The position numbers were made by a program, and so were the translations under genes. A DNA stretch of 18,282 nt from Temnopleurus reevesii (lineage: Eukaryota; Echinodermata; Echinoidea; Temnopleuroida; Temnopleuridae), in the NCBI GenBank assembly GCA_036244855.1, contig BQKZ01001618.1, forward strand, positions 1 through 18,282, written 5' to 3'. Position 1 is the stretch's first letter; every line of letters starts with the position of its first letter. Under the pieces are notes generated by a model. It was not told the origin of the DNA. It saw only the letters and a list, made by a program, of their open reading frames with translations, and ran no database searches. Shown here one piece after another: positions 1 to 7,865 of this stretch.

Positions 1-195
1 AACCTCATTTGCCGTATTTCGAACCCTCCCATAATCTTCTTTCTTTACGTGATCATTAATGGCCTTATTCTCAAGGTAATAACGGCATGGCATGGACATG
101 ACTGTAGGGTGGGGAGCGTTCTCAGCTACCTTATAATGCGTCTTATTTACCCAGGGTAGCCGCTTCAGTTCATCGTGAACTGTTCTCCCAGCGGG

Positions 196-443
196 CCTTG
201 CAATAACATAGAGCTATTATTATCCCGGTTTATTGGATTCAAGCCTCCAAGAATAATATGTATGCGTAATTTCCACTCCAATGTTGTGCTCACTTCCAAA
301 TGGTCCCCAATCACACGTGGGTCGAGTGCAGCCCAATGTGGATAAATTTCTTGCCGAAGGAAATTAGCGCCTTGAGTGGGATTCGAACATGCGACCCTCT
401 GGTTGAAAGGTGAAAGTCAGAACCATTACACTACGACGCGTCC
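196..443 (-). mobile_element. tRNA-derived SINE
   Basis: The minus strand starts at about 443 with a tRNA-like head: A box TAGTGTAATGG, B box GTTCGAATCCC. It continues with a body containing TTTCCTTCGGCAAGAAATTT and CTGCACTCGACCCA, a layout I associate with echinoderm SINEs from memory. The anticodon arm pairs poorly and the acceptor ends do not pair, so it is not a working tRNA. The 3' limit is approximate. Confidence 0.65.
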
Positions 444-710
444 ACCTTATCGATTCTCTGATCAATTAAATAAGACAAAATGTATACTTGACTCGCGGGA
501 TTAAAATGAACACGGGAAAGGCGTCAGCTGGAAGTCGATAGACCTTTCTGTCTAAAATCTTAACACCTTATTTTCGCACCGCATATACTAATTGAACGTA
601 TTGTTTAGGTCTGGTAGAATAATCTCTTGCTGGTGTTATCATAGCATCTTTCTGCTGTGATTTGTGATCATGGATTCCTATTGATGTTAATTAGAACATA
701 TCGAGTGTGC

Positions 711-815
711 CTACCCGGTATGGTGCCGGACGGAGCAGTTGAAGAGTCTGTATTGACTTTTTTTCTGGCAATGCCATACGATGTATTCAACTGAAGCTCT
801 GCCCGAGCAATGGGT
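711..815 (-). pseudogene. Relic duplicate of the catalytic-His exon
   Basis: On the minus strand the segment aligns with the gene A His exon: ACCCATTGC, then GGCATTGCCAGAAAA, GACTCTTCAACTG and CCGGCACCAT are recognisable. The DCHGH part with the catalytic His is missing and indels break the frame. It lies about 500 bases downstream of the real exon, within the next intron. A tandem duplicate in decay. Confidence 0.75.
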
Positions 816-1220
816 TCAGTCAGTTATAGATTAAACACCTTGTGGTTTTATGATGTGTATATACTACTGGCTTTGGTGTTATTTCCAACACCTCGAGTGT
901 ATGAGAGGTTTGTGATTAATTCCGCTGGGTGACGTAATGAAAGATAAAATCTATTCAATATTGTCGCCAACGGCCCACAAAGTCGTACACACGCTACTGT
1001 TTTGCGAAGTTACCCGGAGGCTTTGATAACTATCATAGACTATAGTGGGTGGGAAAAATTGAAATGATACTGTTTATTCACATCGACAAAATGTTTTACG
1101 TGATTTACGTTGTAATGATCATTATATTTTGTTAACATATTTCATTACTCTGATAAGTATGCTATTTGTTTTTCTTGATTAAAATAAAGAAGATCAGGAA
1201 TGGTATTTAAAAAACAAAAA

Positions 1221-1295
1221 TACCGGGTGGGACTCGAACCCACGACCTCTGGATGACAGGCCCAGTGTCTTAACCCCTAGACCACCGTAGCGCCC
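1221..1295 (-). mobile_element. tRNA-Asp-like SINE head or tRNA pseudogene
   Basis: The minus strand has A box TGGTCTAGGGG, an anticodon region CCTGTCAT resembling Asp(GUC) and B box GGTTCGAGTCCC with a good T stem. The acceptor ends (GGGCGCT and CCGGTAT) do not pair. A working tRNA is therefore unlikely. It lies in the intron just after the gene A His exon. Confidence 0.6.
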
Positions 1296-1311
1296 TAGCG
1301 AATGAACCCAC

Positions 1312-1453
1312 CTGCAATGGTGCCGGACGCCTCACCCGATCCTCGACAGTTGAAGAGTCTGATTGAGACAATATTGGCTTTCCTGGCAATACCGTAGATA
1401 CCTCCCGCTGCCGTGCCCGCGCAATGGGTTCCATGACCATGGCAGTCAATACC
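1312..1453 (-). CDS. Gene A exon 5: catalytic-His exon
   Basis: The exon is 142 bp, phase 0 in and phase 1 out. It carries [15 protein letters not shown] with the catalytic His, then GIARKANIVSIRLFNC. The acceptor is CTGCAG|GGT and the donor is GCAG|GTGGGT. It matches the gene B exon 17407-17548 in length, phase and 34 of 47 residues. The differences include Ile/Trp at position 2 and the loop SGEASGTI against FGSSSDAV. An ATT-repeat tract runs to within about six bases of the acceptor. Confidence 0.93.
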
Positions 1454-4400
1454 CTGCAGATAATAATAATGTTAATAATAATAATAATAATAATGATAAT
1501 AATAATAATAATAACAGATGCAATTCATATAGCGCACGTGTTCACTCTGCTGAGTGCTCAAGGCACTTTGCATTACAGTGTATTATTACCCTGGCTTTAG
1601 CCCGGCGTACACCAGCACTCATGTCATTTTAAGGATTAACACAATTAAATCTGCTTTACCATTATTTTACCCACTGTCAGGCACAACTCGGGTCTTTTTT
1701 ACGCAATTTGAGAAACCACTTTGGATATCCTTCATCCATCACTTACCCACTTCTTTGATGCATCAACAATGATGTAGATGTTTTTGGCCAAAAAATGGTA
1801 CAATGCATATTAACACACGCTCTGCACTTTCACGCGAGAATAGTGGGAAGTTTATTTCAAGCACCACTGTATCTTAAAACAAGAGTCAACCCAAAAATAA
1901 TACACTTTAATATAGGAGTGGCAGAAATTGGTGAACTGAACCAAACAAGTTTGAGGAAAATCGGACAAGTATTAAAAAAAGTTATGAATTTTCTAAATAT
2001 TTGAAAAAATGAGCAAATCAGTGAAAATTTTCAGACATCTTGCCAACATGATGACATCATGGGTCCACTACTAATCATAATTTTGTTTATATTTATGGTG
2101 CAAAATGTATCATTTCTACATGAAATGTACAAAGTTTGTATCAATGTAAACATGCAAAATAGGGGATCTACATATGTATTATGAATCCTTTTAGTAAAAG
2201 TTTTGAGGAAATCACATTTTAGGAGCAAAAGTAATATATTATAACATTGATATGAACACAATGAATAGTCAGTTGTCCACCTGTGACGTCATCAGTTGCC
2301 AATTCGTCTAAATATTTACACATTTATAACTTTATTAAAAAATTAATTCTCCGATTTTTCTCAAACGTTTTTTGTTCTGTTTATCTGACTTTTCTGCTCC
2401 TGTTGAAGAAATATTATTTTGGGTAGATTCTTCTTTGAAGAAAAGTTCCTTACGTTCCATGCGTCGCCCACATAGTCTCCGCCAAAGCTGACCCGTCCCC
2501 CATCAAATGTCCATGACCGACTTTATTTTGCGGAACTAGTTTATATCGTGTTTACCATGCATATCAACGCATGCTCCACACTTTCACGCGAGAATAACGG
2601 GAAGTTTATTGCAAGCACTACTGTATTTCAGAAAGGTTACTCACGTTCCAGTCGTCGCCCACATAGTCTCCACCGAAGCTGACCCGTCCTCCAGCAAAGT
2701 CTTCATGGGTCCGGCGAACTCCTGTGTCTAAGACGTACACTGTCACACCCTCACCACCACCTTCATCACACAGATGAAATTAGAAGGGGAACAGATGAAA
2801 AGGAATAGGTATTAATCTCATTAATTCTGCCACCTGGAAAAAGTGATAAAGGGGAAATTCAAAGTGTCGTATCTGCTATGCCGGTTTATGGGTAACTATT
2901 CATTGAAATTCACTTATTTGTTTAATGTGTTTAACGGATACTATCTATTTTTACAATACATTTTTAATTTCAATGAATTTTTATGAATAGTTGTCAAGGA
3001 ATTAGCGTAACAGACAAAAAAAAAACGCGTTCACAGTTATCCGGTTTTAATACGCGTTTAGCCGGTGACCAGCCGGTGCTTGATTCACAGTCTTATTGCA
3101 CACAGTGTGTTTTCCCAACAGTTTTTTTTTTGCATGACCTTTATCTGAAACGGATAGAAAAACGTGTGTTGACCCTCACTTCCTAAATACATATGTGCAT
3201 TTTCAATACTAAACACTTCAACTATCAATGTATTTAGATGTTCATGTTCAAGGAATCAAATATTTTGTTCCCCGTGCTTCTTATTAGAAACGCAAGTCGT
3301 GTACCAGTGGAAATGCTCGTTTCAATTTAGATCCGAATTACAATTGATATAAAATCAATTTCAAATTTCTGCTCATGAAGCGTTCCATAACTGAAATCGT
3401 GCATGTGATATTACACAAGTCTAGATAATTAATTACTAGTCAATCATAATGATTAATCATGTTTAAGAATTGTTACAAAAAGCGATGGTTAGTACAAGTA
3501 CAAGTACAAGTAAAACAGACAAGCTACCTTGGATGTCAAATACGTCATCGAGAGGCAGGTTGCGCTGGTCAATGCGATCAAGACCCCATGATGTCGATTC
3601 GACATCGACAATCCCAATCGAATCAGGTTCAATGTACTTTACAGCCGGGAGTTCAAGTACCTACCAAGAGAATATATCCGCCACATATTTATATCTCTTA
3701 TCAAGGTTTACAAAATGTATTTACATTCATTGATTGAGTGTTCGGATTTCAATTAGATCCGGATTGCTTAAGGTTTGTCAAAGTTGCAGAAAGAACAAAA
3801 AACAACACCAACACTAATAGGCCGACTCAAACCTTTGCATTTTTAGTCTGTGTCGACCCAGCTTATTTTGGATATTAAAAACGCTCCCTGGACGTACAAA
3901 GACGCAGGTCATACGATAAACCAACGTTTGGCCTACGCTCGCTAAGCGCAAGCCGAACGTCAGTCCACCGTATAATCAACGTATGCTGTGCGTCCAGCGA
4001 GCACTACTAATTTCCAAATACGTTGGGCTGACGCAGGCTATAAACGCAAAGGTGTGAGTCGACCTTTACATTAGAACAAATACATTGAGTAGTCCTGTAT
4101 ACAGGCAGCCTTGATACGACACATTAATTTAATCCAATCATTTTCATAAGCAACCATCATATAATGGTAGCAAATTGGCATAACATGAACATTTGATAAA
4201 GAAATGAAAATGAAAATGAAATCAATCGGATGACATATTGGAAGAGTACTTGCTTTGGTGATCAGAGGAATAGATTGAGTGCCATAGTCAGGATCATGAG
4301 GGCAGTAATGAGCCTTTTTCCGAAAAGTCGTTGGTTGGTTTTGAAGCTAGATGGCGTTCTTCTTGGTATCGGAATCAGGAAATAGTATCCTATAATGTCT

Positions 4401-4485
4401 ATTTCAGCCAAAGTTGATACCTTCCGAAAATTTTGCACGGAAAATCCATAAGGCCCCAAACAGAAGCTAAAGATAGATATATAGA

Positions 4486-4545
<60 letters not shown>

Positions 4546-5117
4546 TGGAGGGGGGGGGGGGGGGGAGATGATGATGATGATTACGACAACGACGACGATC
4601 ATGATGCTGATAAGAGTGATGTAAATGATAAGAATGATGATGCTGAAAATAATGATGATGATGGCGCTGTTGATGATGGCGATGATAACGCGCAAAGAAA
4701 AATAGATATGGAAAACGAAAAAATAACTTACCCTTTGCATTACATCGATAGACATCTCGGCAGCGAAACCATTCAATGCTGAACGATATTTGTGAAGCAA
4801 GAAGAACCTACCCGTGGGAGGGACCATATCCCGCTGTACGCGGTCCAGTATAGAATCTAACCTTTCGCCATCCTAGAAAAGGAAAAGAATATTATGATTA
4901 CGGATGAGAAAATGAAAGAGCCCCTTTTGTATGCAGCATTAATTCCCTGATTTAATACCCCGTCACGTTATTGAAGTATATGTAAACAAGTAAACAAAAG
5001 GTGTAAAGAGATTATAAGTGCTATAACGAACTACACACAATATATCCATCGATGCAACTAAATAGTAACGTTTTAGTAATTTTTCAATTCATTTATATAC
5101 TCATTTGTCCATCTATA

Positions 5118-5148
<31 letters not shown>

Positions 5149-6852
5149 GTATCAATCTATATATCAATCAATCAATCAATCAACCGGCCTTGTTTCAATA
5201 ACAAAATTAATCTACCAATAGACACCGTGTACTATTTAGATAACTGGTTTTTCTATTTATCTCGGTCTACCTATTCTTATAGCTATTTCTGCCACGGCCG
5301 ACTCAAGGAGCGTACACCGAGCGTCGTTCCACCGTATGACCTGCGTCTTTGTGCACCCAGGGAGCGATTTTAATTTCCAAATACGCTGGGACGACGCAGG
5401 CTAAAAACGCAAAGGTGTGAGTTGGCCTTTAATTCGGTGATTTGTTCTTTAATTCATATCAATTACGATTGTATTATCATGACTATGTAACATTATTATT
5501 GTAATTTGCTGGACTTACATTGAGCACAACGATGTATCTGTCGGGGATAGTTTTAAGTCTGCTGCCAATGCTTTGAACCACACTCAAAGCTGAAACCAGA
5601 AGTGTTATTATGACCAAACCTCTCATGAATATACGTCTATTCATTCTGTTACTCCTAATTATTATATATTGTCATTTCATTATTGCATTTACTGGACTTA
5701 CATTGAGCACAACGATGTATCTGTCGGGGATAGTTTTTAGTCTGCTGTCAATGCTTTGAGCCAAACTCAAAGCTAACACCAGGAGTTTGATCACGACCAA
5801 ACCTCTCATGATAATACGTCTATTCATTCTGTTACTCATAATTATTATGCGACGGTATTACATTACATCATTATTGCAATTTACTGGACTTACATCGAGA
5901 ACAACGATGTATCTGTTGGGGATAGTTTTAAGTGTGTTGTCTATGCTTTGATCCACAATCAAAGCTGATATCAGGAGTGATATTACGACTAAACCTATCA
6001 TGGTAATACGTCTATTTATTCTGTAACTATATAATTATCATACTATATCATATCATTTTTACAATTTACTGGACTTACATTCAAAGCTGATTCCAGGAGT
6101 GTGATTACGATCAAACATCGCATGATTATTCANTATTCATTCTGGTCTACCTATTCATATAGCTATTCATATATACTTAGCTATCTCTATTAGCCTACTC
6201 AAGGAACGTACGCCAAGCGTTGGTCCATCGTGTGACCTGCGTCTTTGTGCGTCCAGGGAGCATTTTTAATTTCCAAATACGCTGGGACGACGCAGGCTAA
6301 AAACGCAAAGGTGTAAGTTGGCCTTTGATTCGGTCATTTGTTCTTTTATTCATATTAATTATGCGACTGTATTTATGATCAGGTCATATTATTATTGCAG
6401 TTTTACTGGACTTGAGAACGACGATGTATCTGTCGGGGATAGTTTTAAGTCTCCTGTCAATGCTTTGAACCACACTCAAAGCTGAAACCAGGAGTGTGAT
6501 TACGACCAAAGCTCTCATGAATATACGTCTATTCATTCTGTTACTCATTATTATTATGCGACGGTATTATATCATATCATTTTTACAATTTACTGGACTT
6601 ACATTCAAAGCTGATTCCAGGAGTGTGATTACGATCAAACATCGCATGATTATTCATCAATTTTAATTATATGTGCATACAGAAGTAAAAATTATAGTAA
6701 GTTAAACATCCAAATATATCATAAGTGAACATTATGGGACTTACATTGAGAACAACGATGTATCTGTCGGGGATAGTTTTCCATCTGCTGTCGATGCTTT
6801 GAGCCACACTCAAAGCTGAAACCAGAAGTGTGATTACGACCAAACCTCTCAT
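1312..6852 (-). CDS. Gene A: secreted proteinase K-like subtilase (family S8), 5' part, five exons
   Basis: Predicted secreted serine endopeptidase. The joined exons 6745-6852, 4732-4872, 3528-3660, 2645-2760 and 1312-1453 give 213 codons in one open frame with intron phases 0, 0, 1, 0, 1. Order: signal peptide (about residues 1-19), inhibitor I9-type propeptide from RYIVVLN to YIEPD (about 29-95), start of the mature chain at SWGLDRIDQR, catalytic Asp139 in YVLDTG, catalytic His173 in GHGTHCAG. The oxyanion Asn and catalytic Ser exons are expected left of position 1, so the gene is cut by the window edge and is not shown to be broken. The propeptide normally folds and inhibits the protease before autocleavage. 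Its paralogue, gene B, lies 6.3 kb upstream in the same orientation. Family assignment is secure. The biological substrate is unknown. Confidence 0.93.
1459..1516. repeat. (AAT)n microsatellite
   Basis: Interrupted AAT repeat. On the minus strand it reads (ATT)n and forms the 3' end of the intron before the gene A His exon. Confidence 0.95.
1797..1880. repeat. Intron repeat R', second copy
   Basis: Direct repeat of 2557-2636 with the shared core CTTTCACGCGAGAATA. In the duplicate it is separated from the truncated Asp exon by the 1883-2432 foldback element, so that element inserted after the duplication. Confidence 0.8.
1883..2432. mobile_element. Foldback/MITE element, family F1
   Basis: The left arm GTCAACCCAAAAATAATA is inverted at the right as TATTTTGGGTAGATTC, with further matching arm segments over about 110 bp (TTTGAGGAAAATCGGACAA against TTCTCCGATTTTTCTCAAAC). 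The interior holds GTGACGTCAT. No coding capacity. A related shorter copy is at 7384-7745. Confidence 0.75.
2454..2521 (-). pseudogene. Truncated duplicate of the catalytic-Asp exon (3' half)
   Basis: The segment encodes FDGGRVSFGGDYVGDAWN and keeps a donor, AAC|GTAAGG. The 5' half with YVLDTG is absent: the similarity stops where a MITE end begins at about 2521. In the frame needed by the next exon an upstream TGA would terminate it. A non-coding relic or cryptic exon. Confidence 0.8.
2518..2553. mobile_element. Terminal fragment of MITE family M1
   Basis: TTTATTTTGCGGAACTAG followed by TTTATATCGTGTT matches the right terminus of the complete copy at 17596-17774. It truncates the duplicated Asp exon. 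Confidence 0.6.
2557..2636. repeat. Intron repeat R, copy next to the Asp exon
   Basis: About 80 bp containing CTTTCACGCGAGAATA and GGGAAGTTTATTGCAAGC, repeated in direct orientation at 1797-1880. It is the intron segment that was duplicated together with the 3' half of the Asp exon. Confidence 0.8.
2645..2760 (-). CDS. Gene A exon 4: catalytic-Asp exon
   Basis: The exon is 116 bp, phase 1 in and phase 0 out, reading GGEGVTVYVLDTG (catalytic Asp), then RRTHEDFAGGRVSFGG and ending DDWN. The acceptor GATGAAG|GT follows a pyrimidine-rich stretch and the donor is AAC|GTGAGT. The split codon with exon 3 gives Gly. No equivalent exon of gene B lies inside the window. A truncated second copy of this exon's 3' half lies 120 bp downstream on the minus strand (2454-2521). 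Confidence 0.93.
2761..3527. other. Gene A intron 3
   Basis: AT-rich intron sequence with a few A and T runs and a CAAGTA triplet repeat near 3494-3512. Apart from the splice borders I see no feature in it. Confidence 0.6.
3528..3660 (-). CDS. Gene A exon 3: end of I9 propeptide and start of mature protease
   Basis: The exon is 133 bp, phase 0 in and phase 1 out. It reads VLELPAVKYIEPD, the typical final strand of the I9 propeptide, then a short linker and SWGLDRIDQRNLPLDD, the usual start of the mature S8 chain. The acceptor is TTGGTAG|GTA and the donor is CAAG|GTAGCT. The autoprocessing site should fall in the linker around VDVESTS. The exact bond is inferred and not visible. Confidence 0.92.
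3818..4067. mobile_element. Foldback/MITE element, family M2 (full copy)
   Basis: Inverted ends GGCCGACTCAAACCTTTGCA and TGCGTTT-type right arm (CGCAAAGGTGTGAGTCGACC), with longer arms carrying CTCCCTGGACG against CGTCCAGCGAG. About 250 bp, non-coding. Related copies at 5295-5430, 6191-6326 and 9117-9331. Confidence 0.8.
4068..4486. other. Gene A intron 2, unique part
   Basis: No gene, RNA or repeat family recognised in this stretch. AT-rich with scattered GAAAATGAAAAT repeats near 4201-4220. Confidence 0.5.
4487..4690. repeat. (GA)n, G-run and GAT-rich microsatellites
   Basis: (GA)n of about 25 units to 4541, a run of G at 4550-4566, then imperfect GAT/GAC repeats. The long open frames across it are low-complexity shadows. 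Confidence 0.95.
4732..4872 (-). CDS. Gene A exon 2: core of I9 propeptide
   Basis: The exon is 141 bp with 47 whole codons, phase 0 at both ends. It begins DGERLDSILDRVQRD and ends NGFAAEMSIDVMQR, the helix-strand core of an inhibitor I9 propeptide. The acceptor TTTTCTAG|GAT follows a good pyrimidine tract and the donor is AGG|GTAAGT. Being phase 0 at both ends, it can accept any of the phase-0 first exons upstream. The intron directly after it carries GAT-rich and GA microsatellites. Confidence 0.92.
5108..5182. repeat. (TATC)n and (ATCA)n microsatellites
   Basis: Tetranucleotide tracts in the intron between the first-exon array and exon 2. Confidence 0.95.
5295..5430. mobile_element. Short M2-family element
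   Basis: GGCCGACTCA at the left and TGAGTTGGCC at the right bound the right half of the M2 element (CCAAATACGCTGGGACGACG). It is duplicated with its flank at 6191-6326. Confidence 0.75.
5519..5626 (-). CDS. First-exon copy 1, full length
   Basis: The copy has 36 open codons from ATG at 5626: MRGLVIITLLVSALSVVQS, then GSRLKTIPDRYIVVLN, with donor AAT|GTAAGT. It is the copy nearest exon 2 and very close to copy 7, so the duplication is recent or the copy is constrained. A TATA-like ATATATAATA lies about 50 bases upstream. Candidate alternative first exon with its own promoter. That role is inferred. Confidence 0.55.
5702..5809 (-). CDS. First-exon copy 2, full length
   Basis: The copy has 36 open codons from ATG at 5809: MRGLVVIKLLVLALSLAQS, then DSRLKTIPDRYIVVLN, with donor AAT|GTAAGT in phase 0. 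A Lys sits inside the hydrophobic core of the signal peptide, which may weaken it. It shares with the other copies a block ending ATAGACG about 10 bases before the ATG. Candidate alternative first exon. Confidence 0.55.
5894..6001 (-). CDS. First-exon copy 3, full length but divergent
   Basis: The copy has 36 open codons from ATG at 6001: MIGLVVISLLISALIVDQS, then DNTLKTIPNRYIVVLD, with donor GAT|GTAAGT in the same phase as copy 7. It differs from copy 7 at about a dozen residues with no stop or indel, and an Asp now falls in the likely cleavage region of the signal peptide. No pyrimidine-rich acceptor is visible upstream. It could be an alternative first exon or a decaying duplicate. Use in mRNA is not shown. 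Confidence 0.55.
6079..6123 (-). pseudogene. First-exon copy 4, internally deleted
   Basis: This is the same 45-bp deleted form as copy 6, MRCLIVITLLESALN followed by GTAAGTCC. The frame is kept, but the signal peptide is cut and the propeptide start is gone. Just upstream on the minus strand the assembly has a single N at 6133. Confidence 0.8.
6191..6326. mobile_element. Short M2-family element, duplicate
   Basis: Near-identical to 5295-5430, including the flanking GGTCTACCTATTC. It was carried along when first exons were duplicated as a block. Confidence 0.75.
6413..6518 (-). pseudogene. First-exon copy 5, splice donor deleted
   Basis: An open signal-peptide and propeptide start reads MRALVVITLLVSALSVVQS and continues to RYIVVL. 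The last Asn codon and the GTA of the donor are lost: CTCAAGTCC stands where the other copies have CTCAATGTAAGTCC. A nearby GTAAAA would join exon 2 out of frame. The copy is therefore probably unusable as a coding first exon despite its intact ORF. Confidence 0.8.
6603..6647 (-). pseudogene. First-exon copy 6, internally deleted
   Basis: The copy keeps the ATG and eight or more signal-peptide codons, reading MRCLIVITLLESALN, then runs straight into the common GTAAGTCC donor. About 63 bases are missing, covering the end of the signal peptide and the propeptide start. It has 15 codons, still phase 0. The sequence and its flank match copy 4 (6079-6123) almost base for base over some 85-90 bp, so the deletion occurred once and was then duplicated. 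Confidence 0.8.
6745..6852 (-). CDS. Gene A exon 1, copy 7: signal peptide and start of propeptide
   Basis: The copy has 36 codons from ATG at 6852: MRGLVVITLLVSALSVAQS, a classic signal peptide, then DSRWKTIPDRYIVVLN, with donor AAT|GTAAGT in phase 0 to exon 2. I take this as the main coding first exon because it is the most 5' copy. It is also the only copy with a strong candidate acceptor just upstream, a T-rich tract ending TTTTAG at about 6879, leaving roughly 26 bases of 5' UTR before the ATG. Confidence 0.85.
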
Positions 6853-7383
6853 GATTATTCAGCAAGATATACGTCTAACTAAAATTCAAAATGATAGAAA
6901 TTAGAAAAGTTAACATTCAAATAGAGTTTTGAAACCTTGAGCAAATCGTGGTAGGCCGTGGAGGGGGGGGGGGGGGTATCATTGCCGAGCCGTTAGCAAC
7001 CCCCTATTGGTAAACACTGTGCTCTTTTGTTTTGGGCCAAGAAGCCCCAAAATATTAACAAATACAAAATAATGTAACATTTTATTTCATCAAAGTGTGC
7101 GAAATAAGGTTCCAGGAAAAGTTTCACATCATGTAGGCTATAGCTTTATCGAGGAAAAGGTAAACTTGTTGTCGACATGGTCGATGCATTACTTCTACAA
7201 TTCAACATGTATGGGAGAAATCTGTAATAATGAATATGCATGTCATATTCACAGAATTATACATGTATAAAGTCTGCTAAAAGCAGTGTAGAAGAATAAA
7301 CACAACAACAGAATTAATTCTAATTAATTGCATTGTTCTGCGTCCAATCTAGAGGAATAGAAAAGAAAAAGAATCTAAAAGAA
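6853..7383. other. Region upstream of first-exon copy 7
   Basis: It contains the strong acceptor at about 6879, a run of G at 6962-6976 and otherwise AT-rich sequence. No gene seen. Confidence 0.5.
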
Positions 7384-7745
7384 GAGTCTACCCCAAAATA
7401 ATATTTTTAACAGGAGCAGAACAAAACAAGTTTGGGAAGAATCAGGCAAGTAATATTAAAAGAAGTTATGAATTTTCAAAGATTAAAAAAAACAAAAAAC
7501 AAGAGTATTTAGAAAATCAGATTTTTTTTTTCTCGAAAAGGTAACATTTTATAACATGATATGAATATGATAAGTGATCAGTTGTCCTGGTTGTGCAGCT
7601 GTGACATCATATATCAATCGCCAATTTGTCTAAGAATTCAAACATTCACAACTTTCTTGTAAGTTGTCCGATTTTTCTCATTTTTTTTTGTTCTGTTCAT
7701 CTGATTTCTCTGCTCCTGTTGAGCAAATATCATTTTGGGGTAGAC
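7384..7745. mobile_element. Foldback/MITE element, family F1 (second copy)
   Basis: The left arm GTCTACCCCAAAATAATATT and AGGAGCAGAA are inverted at the right as CTGCTCCTGTTGAGCAAATA and ATTTTGGGGTAGAC. The interior shares GTCCTGG..GTGACATCAT with the 1883-2432 copy. Non-coding. Confidence 0.8.
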
Positions 7746-7784
7746 GGTTATTTCAGAATTTAGAAGTAGAAGATCAATACTTAC

Positions 7785-7865
7785 CTTAGACACAAAACGA
7801 ATTCTCTGTTTAAAATTTTCCTTGGACAGACGCAACTAACTAAAACCAATCGGCATTATCCATGT
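7785..7865 (-). other. Candidate 5' non-coding leader exon of gene A
   Basis: A consensus donor, CTAAG|GTAAGT, lies at 7785/7784 on the minus strand, about 900 bases upstream of the strong acceptor before first-exon copy 7. No splice-worthy coding frame is recognised in it. It would make the signal-peptide exon the second exon. The 5' boundary is not visible and the call is inference from splice signals only. Confidence 0.2.

Larger units (their letters stand above)
5255..6852 (-). repeat. Tandem array of first exons
   Basis: Seven copies of the signal-peptide exon in the same orientation with a common upstream block (AGAATGAATAGACGTAT in most copies) and a common donor GTAAGTCC. Where uninterrupted, the period is about 183-192 bp. 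Order from exon 2 outward: full, full, full, deleted, short M2 element, donor-less, deleted, full. Confidence 0.9.

Noticed and set aside
1221..1295. Functional tRNA-Asp gene
   Set aside because: The acceptor stem halves do not pair and the anticodon loop is irregular. A SINE head or pseudogene fits better.
1..1311. Search for the Asn and Ser exons of gene A
   Set aside because: Only a decayed His-exon copy, a tRNA-like element and a SINE are present. The missing exons are presumably further left.
4399..4827. 142-codon minus frame with poly-Ser-Leu and poly-Ile
   Set aside because: Only its start (exon 2, up to 4732) is coding. The rest is read-through into the intron microsatellites after a clear GTAAGT donor.
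5519..6852. Regular repeats with spacers, like a CRISPR array
   Set aside because: The repeats are 108-bp exons with spacers that are themselves related, in a eukaryotic intron-containing gene.
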